NCBI GenBank assembly: GCA_023701135.1
Contig: JAMPXP010000005.1
Span: 165,270 to 229,269 of the forward strand
Direction of reading: 5' to 3'
DNA: 64,000 nt
Source of the DNA: Desulfobacula sp.
GTDB lineage: Bacteria > Desulfobacterota > Desulfobacteria > Desulfobacterales > Desulfobacteraceae
The notes beneath the pieces were generated by a model. It saw nothing but the letters and a program-made list of their open reading frames with translations, made no database searches and was not told where the DNA came from. Positions 16,704-25,773 of the stretch are shown here, piece by piece (the stretch's first letter is position 1; each line of letters begins with the position of its first letter). The translations under genes and the position numbers were made by a program.

Positions 16704-17986
16704 TGATCCGGATCTTAAGAAATATTGGTGTTCGGCTCTGGATTACCGCACTTTTTTTTATTCCGCTGGGGTTTTTTCTGGCATCGGGAATTACAAAAAT
16801 TTTTCCGGATATCAATCCGATTGGGCTCTTATGGGCCATGATGGTCGGCTTTATTCTGCTTCTCGGGTTTTTATTGGATATGGCCGGGAAAAAGGCCCTG
16901 GTCAATCTTATCAAAGAAGCCCAGGCCTGGGAGAGGGCCGGATTAAACACCAAAGCCGAAAAAAAATATGCCAGGGCCTTAAGGCTCTATGATACCTTTC
17001 TTTTCGGATTGTTTTCCGAAAGACGGGTAAGCCGGAAAATATCGGGCGCCATCGCCAGGTTCAAATTGAATACATCGGTTGGAAATGAGAATTTTAATCT
17101 GGCCACGGCCATGTATTTAAAAATGAATCCAGCCGATGAAGCCATGGCGGAACGCTGGCTCAAGCAGGTGAAACCATCCCGGAAACTCAGCGCTCTCGAT
17201 CAGGAGGTTCTCACCCTGCTTGCCGAAACCTACTATAGCCATAAATCATTGTCTGAAAGGGTATCGGATATTTTTCAGAAATCCGGAAAAGGGGACTATG
17301 CGGTAAAAAAAGTGCATCCGCCTGAACAAAAGCCTTCTTCTTTTGCAAAGGCTTACCCAAAAGCAGGTTCCGCGCTTGCTGACCCCGGTGAAACCCTTGC
17401 AAGCCGGAAGCCCTATTCCCAGCCGATGATTAAGCCGGTCGAGAAAGCCAGGGTCAAGCAGAAGATTGAGATTGGAAAATTTATTCGGACGGGCTTGGAC
17501 AAACTAATCGATTTGATTCAATTTTTTGCCCGTAGTGCTGGCTCTGTTGTCAGTTTTCTGATTTTATCGGTTCGTCGGATGTATGGATTTATCAAAGGCC
17601 ATGAAAAGGTTCAATCCTATCTGAAAATAGCTTTTCTGGGATTTGTTACGATTTGCCTCGCGGCTTTTATCATTAATACCGTATCCCATATGGTTAAGCC
17701 GGATCCGCCATCTGCTGAAAAAATAGTGGAAAAAATAGATATCCCTGTGGTCAAGCCTTTTACCATACAGGTGTCGGCATATCTGAAAAAAGAATTTGCC
17801 GACATTTATGTGAACAATTTGAAGAAAAAGGACATTGAGGCAACCGTAAAAAAGGTGGATGGCGGTGGGAAAACCTGGTTTGTGGTCCGGGTCTCTGAAT
17901 TTGCGGATAAAAAAAGCGCCGACAGCTATGGTCAGCAGTTAAAACAGCAAAAAATTATTGATGATTTTTTTGTCACCAATAAGTGA
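16703..17986 (+). CDS. Membrane protein with C-terminal SPOR domain
   Basis: 427 residues. Two N-terminal hydrophobic helices (about 8-28 and 36-55) precede a cytoplasmic helical region; a third helix near residue 305 (AFLGFVTICLAAFIINTV) puts the C-terminus in the periplasm. The last ~75 residues are a SPOR domain (KPFTIQVSAYLKKEFADIY ... WFVVRVSEFADKKSA), which binds denuded septal peptidoglycan. It overlaps the PBP stop by one base, so the two are made together. A role at the division site or in sensing wall turnover is likely; the N-terminal part matches nothing I recognise. Confidence 0.82.
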   Translation: MIRILRNIGVRLWITALFFIPLGFFLASGITKIFPDINPIGLLWAMMVGFILLLGFLLDMAGKKALVNLIKEAQAWERAGLNTKAEKKYARALRLYDTFLFGLFSERRVSRKISGAIARFKLNTSVGNENFNLATAMYLKMNPADEAMAERWLKQVKPSRKLSALDQEVLTLLAETYYSHKSLSERVSDIFQKSGKGDYAVKKVHPPEQKPSSFAKAYPKAGSALADPGETLASRKPYSQPMIKPVEKARVKQKIEIGKFIRTGLDKLIDLIQFFARSAGSVVSFLILSVRRMYGFIKGHEKVQSYLKIAFLGFVTICLAAFIINTVSHMVKPDPPSAEKIVEKIDIPVVKPFTIQVSAYLKKEFADIYVNNLKKKDIEATVKKVDGGGKTWFVVRVSEFADKKSADSYGQQLKQQKIIDDFFVTNK

Positions 17987-18033
17987 ACACGGGTTTGAAG
18001 AGATGCAGACCAAGATCCTTAAAATTTAAAATA

Positions 18034-18651
18034 TCAAAAATTGATCACCTTGTCGGCCAATTGCATGGACGTGACAACATCCAGCATATTGGTGGTTTCC
18101 CCAACCTTTTTTTCGTCCAGTAAATTAAAATGCGTCAGGCAGGCCCCGCAGACCAGAATGCTGACCCCGGAGGATTCCAATTCCATGAGGTCATTCAGAA
18201 TGGCCGAGTCTTTTACGGCAAATTTTACGCCGTCATTAACCAACACGATTCTCCAGAGATCAGTTCCCATCTCTTTCAGGGTTTTTATAAAATTGACCAT
18301 GAGTTTTTGCCCCAGATTGTCATCCCCTTTTCCCATATTCCGGGAGGAGATCATGACGAGAATTTTTTGGTGGTCGGATTCTTTTTTGATCTTTATGGAT
18401 TCCGGGCGGCTTTCAAGCTTTTTTGCCTTTTCCCGGTCTCTTTGGCCTGAAACCGTTGAAAAGCCCCCATTCGAGTCAACAGAGACGTTGAATCCTTGGA
18501 AATTCAAAAACCGGCTGACATTTTCAACGGCTGCATCATTGTCGACAATGACTTCTATTTCAACGGCAGCCTCTGCTTCCAGGTGTTTTTTTGTTTTCAG
18601 TACCGGTTCCGGACATTGAAGCCCCCGACAGTCAATTTTGTTTTTTAGCAT
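18034..18651 (-). CDS. yedF: Sulfurtransferase-like selenium metabolism protein YedF
   Basis: 205 residues in two domains: an N-terminal TusA/SirA-like domain with the CPxP motif (IDCRGLQCPEPVLKTK) and a C-terminal DsrE-like domain (VLVNDGVKFAV ... GVSILVCGACLTHF). This fusion is the YedF family, which co-occurs with selenium use and may carry selenium or sulfur as persulfide/perselenide. Two ATGs are adjacent; the second (18651) has proper 6-base spacing from GGAG. It stands alone on the minus strand. A selenium-type LysR regulator lies about 36 kb away. Confidence 0.88.
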   Translation of the reverse strand: MLKNKIDCRGLQCPEPVLKTKKHLEAEAAVEIEVIVDNDAAVENVSRFLNFQGFNVSVDSNGGFSTVSGQRDREKAKKLESRPESIKIKKESDHQKILVMISSRNMGKGDDNLGQKLMVNFIKTLKEMGTDLWRIVLVNDGVKFAVKDSAILNDLMELESSGVSILVCGACLTHFNLLDEKKVGETTNMLDVVTSMQLADKVINF

Positions 18652-18748
18652 CATACGCTCCTTATTTATAATGACCGAATATTATGAAGTCTTCCAGGCT
18701 TCGTCAAATAGCAATATCCGATTGAAATCAGATTCATTATTGGAAATC

Positions 18749-18760
18749 CGGATATCCGGC
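18749..18760. promoter_or_regulatory. 12-bp perfect palindrome in the yedF divergent space
   Basis: CCGGATATCCGG lies midway between yedF (minus) and the next plus-strand gene. It could bind a dimeric regulator; no other evidence. Confidence 0.2.
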
Positions 18761-18877
18761 GACCGGGAAAATCTCTATATTCAAGGTCCGGGTTTAAAAT
18801 GATTTGACAGCCAAGACCATATATGGAAATATTTTGCTGATTGCAAGTCACCATCATCCATTCAAAAGGAGAAATCC

Positions 18878-19174
18878 ATGATCATTATTTCAAATGTCAG
18901 TTATCCCCCTGAAAGCACAAAGGAAATTGCAAGGCGCTATCTAAAGGCACCTGTTTTGCCGGAGTTTCTGACCAAAAGAGGTCCCTATGTTTCTTCCAGC
19001 ATGACGGGTGGTATGAATTCCATCACATTTTATGAGCTGGACAATAACCGGCTTGCAGAAGGGCTAAAGGCCATAGGCGAAAGTCTGGCCATATATTTTG
19101 GCGTACCCGGCTATAGCTATGACCTGAAACCCTATTTTGAACTTGAAGAAGGCCTGGCTATTCTCGGTCTTTAA
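18878..19174 (+). CDS. Conserved-looking small protein, family not recognised
   Basis: 98-residue soluble protein with a very good ribosome binding site (AAAAGGAGAAATCC before ATG). The start MIIISNVSYPPESTKEIA reads like a beta strand followed by a helix, and the middle (SSSMTGGMNSITFYELD) by a second strand; the size and pattern would fit a ferredoxin-like dimeric alpha/beta fold, but this is only impression. No cysteine, no membrane segment. The 3' end overlaps the convergent YkgJ-type gene by 17 bp. Confidence 0.7.
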   Translation: MIIISNVSYPPESTKEIARRYLKAPVLPEFLTKRGPYVSSSMTGGMNSITFYELDNNRLAEGLKAIGESLAIYFGVPGYSYDLKPYFELEEGLAILGL

Positions 19175-19535
19175 TTTTTTTTGATCTTTGAATGGCCCAG
19201 GCGCAGATATGTTCAAAATCCTTGAATTTCCATTTGACGGGGAATTCAAGGCATTGCTTCGGTTTAAAAGCATTGATGCGGCAGCCGTCGTCGGTCAGAA
19301 ATATGCATTCTCCATTTTCTTTTTCCTTTAAAGACAGACCTATTCTATCCCTTGTGAGAATCGTACAGGTTTCAATAAAATGACGGACATCCATTGAAAG
19401 AAAGGCGGCAATGATGTCGGGCTCATTTTTTTCAAGACGGACATACCCCTCCTGACGACAGCAGGCACCGCATTTAAGGCATGTAAACCCTGTCAGATTC
19501 TGAATCATATCTTTAGGCTTGAACACCGGTTTCAT
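19158..19535 (-). CDS. YkgJ family cysteine-cluster protein
   Basis: 125 residues with the YkgJ/CxxCxxCC signature: FTCLKCGACCRQEGYV near the N-terminus, then DGCRINAFKPKQCLEFPVKW and a final Cys. These cysteines are expected to bind zinc or an Fe-S cluster; the function of the family is not established. The gene starts inside the last 23 bp of lysA, so it is co-transcribed with it, with no clear ribosome binding site of its own. Confidence 0.82.
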   Translation of the reverse strand: MKPVFKPKDMIQNLTGFTCLKCGACCRQEGYVRLEKNEPDIIAAFLSMDVRHFIETCTILTRDRIGLSLKEKENGECIFLTDDGCRINAFKPKQCLEFPVKWKFKDFEHICAWAIQRSKKIKDRE

Positions 19536-20784
19536 CTAAAGGGGTATTGAACGGATCAGAAAAACCCTCGGTGCTTTCCTTAAGTATAGAGCGGACGAGG
19601 GCCTGGGAAGTCTGTCTTCTTCTGGAAAGCCTGACCCGGCCGTTTTCAATCACAACCTCTGCCGGCATGGGGCGAAGGTTGTAAACCCCGCCCATGGCAT
19701 AGCCATAAGCCCCGGCATCGTTGATGGAGAGAAGGTCTCCCTCCCTGATTCTGCTGATCTTTCTGCTTTTGGCAAACAGGTCCCCTGTTTCACAGATATT
19801 TCCACAGATGTCGTATTCCATTTTTTTATCCTTTGGGTTGCTGACATTCTCAATACGGTGATAGGCGTCATAAAACATGGGGCGGATCAACTGGGGAAAC
19901 CCTGAATCTGTTCCACAGATGATTTTTTTGCGATTGGTTTTAATGGTATTGACCTCAACCAGAAGGCAACCTGCCGTGGCCGTAAGAAATTTCCCAGGCT
20001 CAAAATAAAGGCCGAGCTTTTTTCCGTATGCATCGCAGAAGTCTGAAAATAAGGCAATAATGTCCTGCCCCATGCGTTTATAATCTGTTTCCGTTTCATC
20101 CGGTCCATAGGGTACCTTAAATCCGCCGCCGAAATCAAGGAATTCAAGGTCGGGGAAATTGTGTTTTGTGGCAACGGACATGATATTTTTCATTGCATTT
20201 GTGATGGAGTCCGGTTTGATCAGGCCTGATCCGGTGTGCTCATGGAGCCCTATAATTTTAAGCCCGTATTTTTTGATAATTTTGAGGACCTTGTCCAGGT
20301 CTTCGAGAAGAATGCCGAATTTTGTCAGATCCCCGCCGGTTTTGATTTTGTCGTGTTCCCCATCCACGACATCCGGGTTGAAACGCAGGCACAGCCGTGT
20401 CCCCGGATATTGAACGGCATATTTTCCAAGACGGGACAAGGAGCCGATATTCATGAGGACTCCCGTTTTCATGACCTCATCGACTTCGGAATCTTTCATA
20501 TTATTGGCAGTGTATATGATCCGGGAAATATCAAACCCGCAGGCCGAGGCCATATATAAATCTCCCGGACTGACAGCGTCGATGAAGGCGCCGAGGGAAT
20601 GCAGGGTTTTCAAAACACTGGGATTGTAATTGGCTTTCATGGCATAACAGATGGTCAGTTCCGGCCATGGAAAGGCCTCCTGGAAATAGTGATACCGCTC
20701 TTTGATCCGGTCCAGGTCGTAAACATAGGTTGGGGTTCCATAGGTCCCTGCAATTTGGGTCAGTATCCGGGGGGTTAAGCTCAT
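19513..20784 (-). CDS. lysA: Diaminopimelate decarboxylase
   Basis: PLP enzyme that makes lysine from meso-diaminopimelate in the cytoplasm. 423 residues. Fold III motifs: TICYAMKANYNPSVLK with the PLP lysine, GLHEHTGSGL, FGGGFKVPYG, and CGNICETGDLFA with the active-site Cys. GAYGYAMGGVYNLRPMPAEV closes the site. The open frame extends upstream, but ATG 20784 has GGAG 6 bases before it and begins the conserved protein. Alanine-racemase-fold relatives (ornithine or carboxynorspermidine decarboxylases) are less likely given CGNICET. Confidence 0.92.
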   Translation of the reverse strand: MSLTPRILTQIAGTYGTPTYVYDLDRIKERYHYFQEAFPWPELTICYAMKANYNPSVLKTLHSLGAFIDAVSPGDLYMASACGFDISRIIYTANNMKDSEVDEVMKTGVLMNIGSLSRLGKYAVQYPGTRLCLRFNPDVVDGEHDKIKTGGDLTKFGILLEDLDKVLKIIKKYGLKIIGLHEHTGSGLIKPDSITNAMKNIMSVATKHNFPDLEFLDFGGGFKVPYGPDETETDYKRMGQDIIALFSDFCDAYGKKLGLYFEPGKFLTATAGCLLVEVNTIKTNRKKIICGTDSGFPQLIRPMFYDAYHRIENVSNPKDKKMEYDICGNICETGDLFAKSRKISRIREGDLLSINDAGAYGYAMGGVYNLRPMPAEVVIENGRVRLSRRRQTSQALVRSILKESTEGFSDPFNTPLDETGVQA

Positions 20785-20876
20785 GATGATCTCCGCTATA
20801 ATTTTGATATTTAGAATAATTGTCCAAAATTTAAACGTAGTCAAGAATAAAATTCTAAATTTTAATAAAATATAAA

Positions 20877-20895
20877 AATTATTATCTGAATAATT
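20877..20895 (-). terminator. Weak AT-only hairpin after the Dus gene
   Basis: Arms AATTATT / AATAATT around a 5-base loop, followed on the minus strand by TTTATATTTT, just past the dus stop. The stem is all A/T, so termination would be weak; it also sits in the lysA promoter region. Confidence 0.3.
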
Positions 20896-20900
20896 AAGAT

Positions 20901-21923
20901 TTATAAGAATAAATTAATATTGGGTCTTGACAGGGTTTCGGGGTTGGATTCAAAAATGGATGCCAGGTTGTTCCGGATATCAACCAGGGTTTGGGCGCGG
21001 ACAAGTTTTTTTAACAATTGGTGTCCGAATTTAAAATTGGCGCAGAAATAGGGGGCATATTTTTTAAACAGCCTTACGGAAAAATCCTCATCAAAGTGAT
21101 CCGGAAGAAGGTATGAAAACCTCAGGGCCGTTTGATGGAAAATATCATTTCCAGGTACGAACCGGTTTGTCCACTGGCTGAAGAGCCAGGGCCTTGCCAC
21201 CGCCATTCTGCCGATGGACAGTCCTTGGCAGGAGGTCTGCCGGATCATTCGGATTCCGTCTTTTTCCTCGAAAAGGTTTCCGTTGCCGAATACCGGTATG
21301 GAGACGGCCTCCTGAACAAGCCGGATCATGTCCCACTGGGGCGGGCGTGTCCTCCTGTCCGGGGCAATTCTCGGATGGAAGGTCAGGGCATCGGCCCCTG
21401 CCTCTTCAAACCGTACAGCCATATTAACGGCAGATAGCGGATTGTTTTCCCAACCGGTCCTGAATTTAACAAATACGGGAATGGATACCGCTTCTCTCAC
21501 TGCTTTTACAATTTTTGATGAAAGCTCGGGATTTTTTAGCAGGGCGGCACCATATCCTTTTTTACAGATTGCCGCGACAGAGCAACCAAAATTTAAGTCC
21601 ACGCCGAAAAATCCTTCTTTTTCGATGCGTACTGCGGCAGCGGCCATGCTTTCGGGGTCCGAGCCGAAGATCTGGCAGACAAGATAACCGAGCTCTTCTT
21701 CCTGCCATTTAAAAACCGGGGACGTGCACGGATTTTCATGGGGAATGGCTTTGGCATTGCACATCCCTGTAAAAAGAAGGCCAAAACCCCCGAATTCAGA
21801 AACAAGCCGTCTGAATGCGATATGACCAAGCCCTGCCATGGGTGCGAGTACCATTCTGTTTCGAATCACCCGGTCCTTGACGATCAGATCCTTGACAAGA
21901 TATTGGGCGAGCGTTCCGTCCAT
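20901..21923 (-). CDS. tRNA-dihydrouridine synthase (DusB-like)
   Basis: FMN enzyme that reduces uridines in the tRNA D-loop; 340 residues. N-terminal LAPMAGLGHIAFRRL, the substrate loop VDLNFGCSVAAICKKGYGA, VFVKFRTGW and IPVFGNGNL are Dus motifs. The catalytic Cys is present, but the following Pro of the usual GCP is Ser (GCSV), and the FMN-site HGRTR segment is replaced by FHPRIAPDRRTR. These changes make it a divergent member. No clear ribosome binding site. It is alone on the minus strand, divergent from the iron-transport operon. Confidence 0.85.
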   Translation of the reverse strand: MDGTLAQYLVKDLIVKDRVIRNRMVLAPMAGLGHIAFRRLVSEFGGFGLLFTGMCNAKAIPHENPCTSPVFKWQEEELGYLVCQIFGSDPESMAAAAVRIEKEGFFGVDLNFGCSVAAICKKGYGAALLKNPELSSKIVKAVREAVSIPVFVKFRTGWENNPLSAVNMAVRFEEAGADALTFHPRIAPDRRTRPPQWDMIRLVQEAVSIPVFGNGNLFEEKDGIRMIRQTSCQGLSIGRMAVARPWLFSQWTNRFVPGNDIFHQTALRFSYLLPDHFDEDFSVRLFKKYAPYFCANFKFGHQLLKKLVRAQTLVDIRNNLASIFESNPETLSRPNINLFL

Positions 21924-22050
21924 TATTCAGTGAAATTGATGAGGGGCGTTATTAGCATGCCGATACCTAACCGAGAACCCAATCCATTGTCAAGATGGTT
22001 TTCTTTTTTTGTGTTCGATCCTTCACGTTCTGCCTGGGTTTTCCATTTTC

Positions 22051-22079
22051 TTGACATAAGCCGGCAGCTATAATATCTT
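22051..22079 (+). promoter_or_regulatory. Possible sigma70 promoter of the fur-feoA/feoB operon
   Basis: TTGACA at 22051-22056; TATAAT at 22069-22074 is only 12 bases away, but the overlapping TATCTT at 22074-22079 gives a 17-base spacer. It lies 28 bp before the gene. No Fur box is clear by eye. Confidence 0.4.
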
Positions 22080-22106
22080 ACACTGTTATTTTAAGGAACA
22101 AAGAAT

Positions 22107-23087
22107 ATGAACAGCACACACGAACACGAAAAAAAACAGTTCAAAAGATTGTTTCAGCAGCAGGGAATTGACCGGTTTGATTCCAGGCTTCTGGTTCTGG
22201 AAGCTTTCTTAAAGCTTGAGCATCACGTTACCATCAGCGATCTTATGGCCCAGCTTGAAGCGGACCGGGTTCATCTTGAAAAGGAATTTGTTCTCAGCAG
22301 CATGGAGCTTTTATATCGGTTCGGGTTTGCCGCAAAAATAGAATTCGAAGACAAAGAAACCCATTATGAGCACAGACATCTTGGGCTGCACCATGACCAT
22401 ATGGTCTGCACAAAATGCGGAACGATCCTGGAATTCAGGGACGAAGCCATTGAAATACAACAGCTCAAAGTCGCAGAAGCTTATGGCTTCCATATGCTCC
22501 AGCATAAAATGGAGATCTACGGCATTTGTTCCAAATGCCTGGAAGACCGAAGCCCTCTTGTTCCGTTGCATAAGGCAAAAAAAGGTGAAAAACTCATTGT
22601 CAAGGAGCTTGAGGCCGGAAAACAGATGCAGCTTCGAATTTCTTCCATGGGGTTGAAAATAGGAGATTTGATTGAAATCGTATCCTCTGGTTTTGGGGGG
22701 CAGGTGGTGATTGCAACCGGTGAAAACCGGATGGTTCTCGGCAAAGGCATGGCTGAGAAGATCATGGTTCAGCTCTTTGATCCGACTGCAGAACAGGCCA
22801 GTGAGGATGATGGAAAACCCCCGCTGCTTCAGGACACCCGCTTGCTCAGTCAAATGAAATCCGGTCAGGAAGGGATTGTCCGGAAGGTCTCGGGAGAAGG
22901 AATCCTAAGGCGAAGACTGCTTGAAATGGGAATCAACCGGGGCACTGCCGTTTATGTGGAAAAATACGCCCCCTTAAAAGATCCCATTGAAATTGTTGTC
23001 AAGGGATACCATATGTCACTCAGGGTTGAAGAGGCTTCGCATATCCTTGTTGAACATATAGGATTTAGAAACAAAAAAGATGAATAA
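22107..23087 (+). CDS. Fur-family regulator fused to two FeoA domains
   Basis: 326 residues in three domains. Residues 1-145 are Fur-like: winged-helix segment, HYEHRHLGLHHDH metal site, and structural zinc pairs at C101/C104 and C141/C144. Residues about 151-223 are a FeoA (SH3-like) domain (MQLRISSMGLKIGDLIEIV); residues about 246-317 are a second FeoA domain (LRRRLLEMGINRGTAVYVE). FeoA proteins bind and tune FeoB. The stop overlaps the feoB start by 8 bp. The fusion could join iron sensing, transcriptional control and transporter gating in one chain. Domain calls are by motif; the function of the fusion is inferred. Confidence 0.88.
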   Translation: MNSTHEHEKKQFKRLFQQQGIDRFDSRLLVLEAFLKLEHHVTISDLMAQLEADRVHLEKEFVLSSMELLYRFGFAAKIEFEDKETHYEHRHLGLHHDHMVCTKCGTILEFRDEAIEIQQLKVAEAYGFHMLQHKMEIYGICSKCLEDRSPLVPLHKAKKGEKLIVKELEAGKQMQLRISSMGLKIGDLIEIVSSGFGGQVVIATGENRMVLGKGMAEKIMVQLFDPTAEQASEDDGKPPLLQDTRLLSQMKSGQEGIVRKVSGEGILRRRLLEMGINRGTAVYVEKYAPLKDPIEIVVKGYHMSLRVEEASHILVEHIGFRNKKDE

Positions 23088-25251
23088 GAATTTAACCCTT
23101 GCCCTTGCCGGAAACCCCAATTGCGGTAAAACCACCATATTCAACAATCTGACCGGTGCCCGCCAGAAAGTAGGCAACTGGCCCGGCGTTACCGTTGAGA
23201 AAAAAGAAGGGAAACTTAGGTTCAAGGACTATGATCTGACCATTGTTGATCTTCCGGGAACTTACAGCCTGACCCCGTTTTCCATCGAAGAAATCACGGC
23301 AAGAGATTTTGTTATCAATGAACGTCCGGATATTGTGGTCATTATTATTGATGCGTCCAACCTAGAACGCAGCCTGTTTCTGGCGATTCAGATTCTTGAA
23401 CTGGGAAGGCCTGCCATATTTGTGTTGAATATGGCGGATGTGGCCGATGCAAAAGGAATTCAGATCAATGCGGCCAAGCTGTCCCAGCTTCTGGGCTTGC
23501 CTGTTGTGTTTACCGTCGGAAACAAAAATAAGGGAACGGACCATTTGATAGAGACGGCAATTGATGAAATTTTAAGGTTTGATCAAGGTAAAGAGAGCCG
23601 TCCCATTCGGTACAGCCAGAAGGTGGAAACATGCATTGCAAAGGTTCAGGCTGATCTGGTCGAGTCCGGGGTCAGTATGGAAGGGTCCTGCCGGTGGAAT
23701 GCCATAAAAATCCTCGAAGATGATAAAGTAATTAAGGCCAAACTTCAGGAAATGTCGGCCTCATCTGCAAAAAAGATAATAGCGTCCGCCCAGGAGAGCC
23801 GGAAAAGGATTCAAAACCTGTTTGAAGATGATTTTGAAATTGTATTGACCGATGACCGGTATGGGGTGATTGCCGGGATTGTCAAGGAAACGGTGACCAA
23901 TCTTGCCGGAAAGCGGATTGATATATCGAGGAATATTGATCTTGTCTTGACGGACCGGTTTTTCGGGATTCCGGTGTTTATCTTTTTTATCTGGGCCATG
24001 TTTCAGTTGACCTTTTCCCTTGGGGCCTATCCCATGGGCTGGATTGAAAGCGCGGTTTCATTGCTGTCCATGGGTTTTGAAAAAAGCCTGCCGCCCTCTC
24101 TTTTAAAGGATCTCCTGGTAAACGGAATCATTGCCGGGATAGGCAGTGTCATCATCTTTCTTCCCAATATCCTTATTCTGTTTTTCTGTATCGCTCTGTT
24201 TGAAGATACGGGATATATGGCCAGGGCGGCTTTTTTGATGGACAGGGTGATGCACACGGCGGGCCTTCATGGAAAATCCTTTATCCCCATGCTGATGGGA
24301 TTCGGATGCAATGTTCCGGCCATTATGGCCACTCGGACCCTCGAGAGCAAAAAGGATCGAATCCTGACCATTCTGATGACCCCATTCATGTCCTGCTCAG
24401 CCAGGCTTCCCGTTTATATCGTTCTTGCCGGCAGTTTTTTCGCGGACAGGGCCGGCACGGTGATCTTCGGCCTATATTTTATGGGGATTCTCATTGCCAT
24501 TCTGTCCGGAAGGCTATTTCGAAAGATTTTGTTTAAGGGGGAAGAGGCACCTTTTATCATGGAGCTGCCGCCCTATAGAATCCCCATGGTCAAGAGTCTT
24601 ATGATTCATATGTGGGATAGGGGCAAAATGTTTCTCAAAAAAATGGGTGGGGTCATCCTTGTGGGGTCCGTTATTATCTGGGGGCTTTCAAATTTTCCAA
24701 GACAGGTATCCTATTCAGAGGATTATACTGAAAAGATACATTCGGTGAAAACCGAATATGCCCAAAAAATTTCATCGGCCACCCTTAAGGAGATAGACGC
24801 ATTGGACCGCCAATTGGCTCTGACCTTGACAGAAATTAACCACAAACAGGAGCAGGAAAGAATCGCCGGTTCATATATCGGCAGACTCGGAAAGGTATTG
24901 GAACCGGTTTTTTCACCGCTGGGAATTGGTTGGCAGGCGAGCGTTGCCCTTGTTACCGGTTTTGTGGCCAAGGAAGTTGTTGTCAGCACCATGGGTGTGT
25001 TATATGGTGTCGGCAGTGAAGGAGGAGAAGCCCTTGAAAAAGCCTTGAGAAAATCAGGCATGACCTCTCTTTCAGCTCTTTCCATAATGGTGTTTGTGCT
25101 ATTGTATGTGCCTTGTTTTGCAACGGTGATGACGATATATAGAGAGGCTTCTGCCGGTTGGGCGGGATTCAATCTGATTTATACGACAATGGTTGCGTGG
25201 TGCATGTCATTTCTGGTATATCAAACGGGACTGATGTTTGGTTTTTATTAA
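23080..25251 (+). CDS. feoB: Ferrous iron transporter FeoB
   Basis: Inner-membrane Fe(II) transporter, 723 residues. The N-terminal G domain has GNPNCGKTT (G1, residues 11-19), VDLPGTYSL (G3) and NMADV (G4), followed by the helical GDI-like region. The membrane part has two gate motifs: MGFGCNVPAIMATRT and TPFMSCSARLPVY, then GFVAKEVVVSTMG. About eight or more hydrophobic segments are visible. It is translated from an ATG inside the end of the Fur-FeoA-FeoA gene. No separate feoA or feoC is present; the fusion supplies the FeoA function. Confidence 0.96.
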   Translation: MNKNLTLALAGNPNCGKTTIFNNLTGARQKVGNWPGVTVEKKEGKLRFKDYDLTIVDLPGTYSLTPFSIEEITARDFVINERPDIVVIIIDASNLERSLFLAIQILELGRPAIFVLNMADVADAKGIQINAAKLSQLLGLPVVFTVGNKNKGTDHLIETAIDEILRFDQGKESRPIRYSQKVETCIAKVQADLVESGVSMEGSCRWNAIKILEDDKVIKAKLQEMSASSAKKIIASAQESRKRIQNLFEDDFEIVLTDDRYGVIAGIVKETVTNLAGKRIDISRNIDLVLTDRFFGIPVFIFFIWAMFQLTFSLGAYPMGWIESAVSLLSMGFEKSLPPSLLKDLLVNGIIAGIGSVIIFLPNILILFFCIALFEDTGYMARAAFLMDRVMHTAGLHGKSFIPMLMGFGCNVPAIMATRTLESKKDRILTILMTPFMSCSARLPVYIVLAGSFFADRAGTVIFGLYFMGILIAILSGRLFRKILFKGEEAPFIMELPPYRIPMVKSLMIHMWDRGKMFLKKMGGVILVGSVIIWGLSNFPRQVSYSEDYTEKIHSVKTEYAQKISSATLKEIDALDRQLALTLTEINHKQEQERIAGSYIGRLGKVLEPVFSPLGIGWQASVALVTGFVAKEVVVSTMGVLYGVGSEGGEALEKALRKSGMTSLSALSIMVFVLLYVPCFATVMTIYREASAGWAGFNLIYTTMVAWCMSFLVYQTGLMFGFY

Positions 25252-25275
25252 GACAAGTATCCGGGAGGCTTATTT

Positions 25276-25734
25276 ATGAGATATTTCAATAGGGTTTCGG
25301 TTGGAGGAATAATGGCGTTTGTTATTTTTTCATTATCCTTTATATCGGTGGATGCTCTTGCAGAGGAAAGACTCTCTGTTATCTCCGGTATTGCAAATAT
25401 GCGGTCAGGTCCTGGGACGGAAGACTCTGTTTTGTGGCAGGTTGAACAATACCATCCTGTCATCGTGGTTGAAAAAAAAGGGAATTGGTATAAGGTTAAA
25501 GATTATGAAAATGATACGGCCTGGCTTCATAATTCTCTTTTGGGGAAAGTCGACAGTGTGATTACGGTTAAAGACAAATCCAATGTCCGGGCAAAACCCG
25601 ATGCAAAGAGCAGTATCCTGTTTACCGTGGACAAAGGAGTTCCCTTCAAGGTTCTTGAAAGAAAAGGCCCCTGGATTAAAATTCAACATGCCGATGGCGA
25701 TGTGGGTTGGATTCATAATTCACTTATATGGTAA
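25276..25734 (+). CDS. Exported protein with two bacterial SH3 domains
   Basis: 152 residues. A signal peptide (GIMAFVIFSLSFISVDALA, about residues 11-30) precedes two SH3_3 repeats: GIANMRSGPGTEDSVLWQV and, about 65 residues later, DKSNVRAKPDAKSSILFTV, each followed by a W-x-K-V/I-x-x-x-x-G/N pattern. Such domains usually bind peptidoglycan or proteins in the periplasm. GGAGG lies before the ATG. It follows feoB by 24 bp and may be co-transcribed, but no functional link to iron is evident. Confidence 0.85.
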   Translation: MRYFNRVSVGGIMAFVIFSLSFISVDALAEERLSVISGIANMRSGPGTEDSVLWQVEQYHPVIVVEKKGNWYKVKDYENDTAWLHNSLLGKVDSVITVKDKSNVRAKPDAKSSILFTVDKGVPFKVLERKGPWIKIQHADGDVGWIHNSLIW

Positions 25735-25773
25735 ATCAAATATTCAATATTTTGCAGAAGGTGGGAAAAGACT

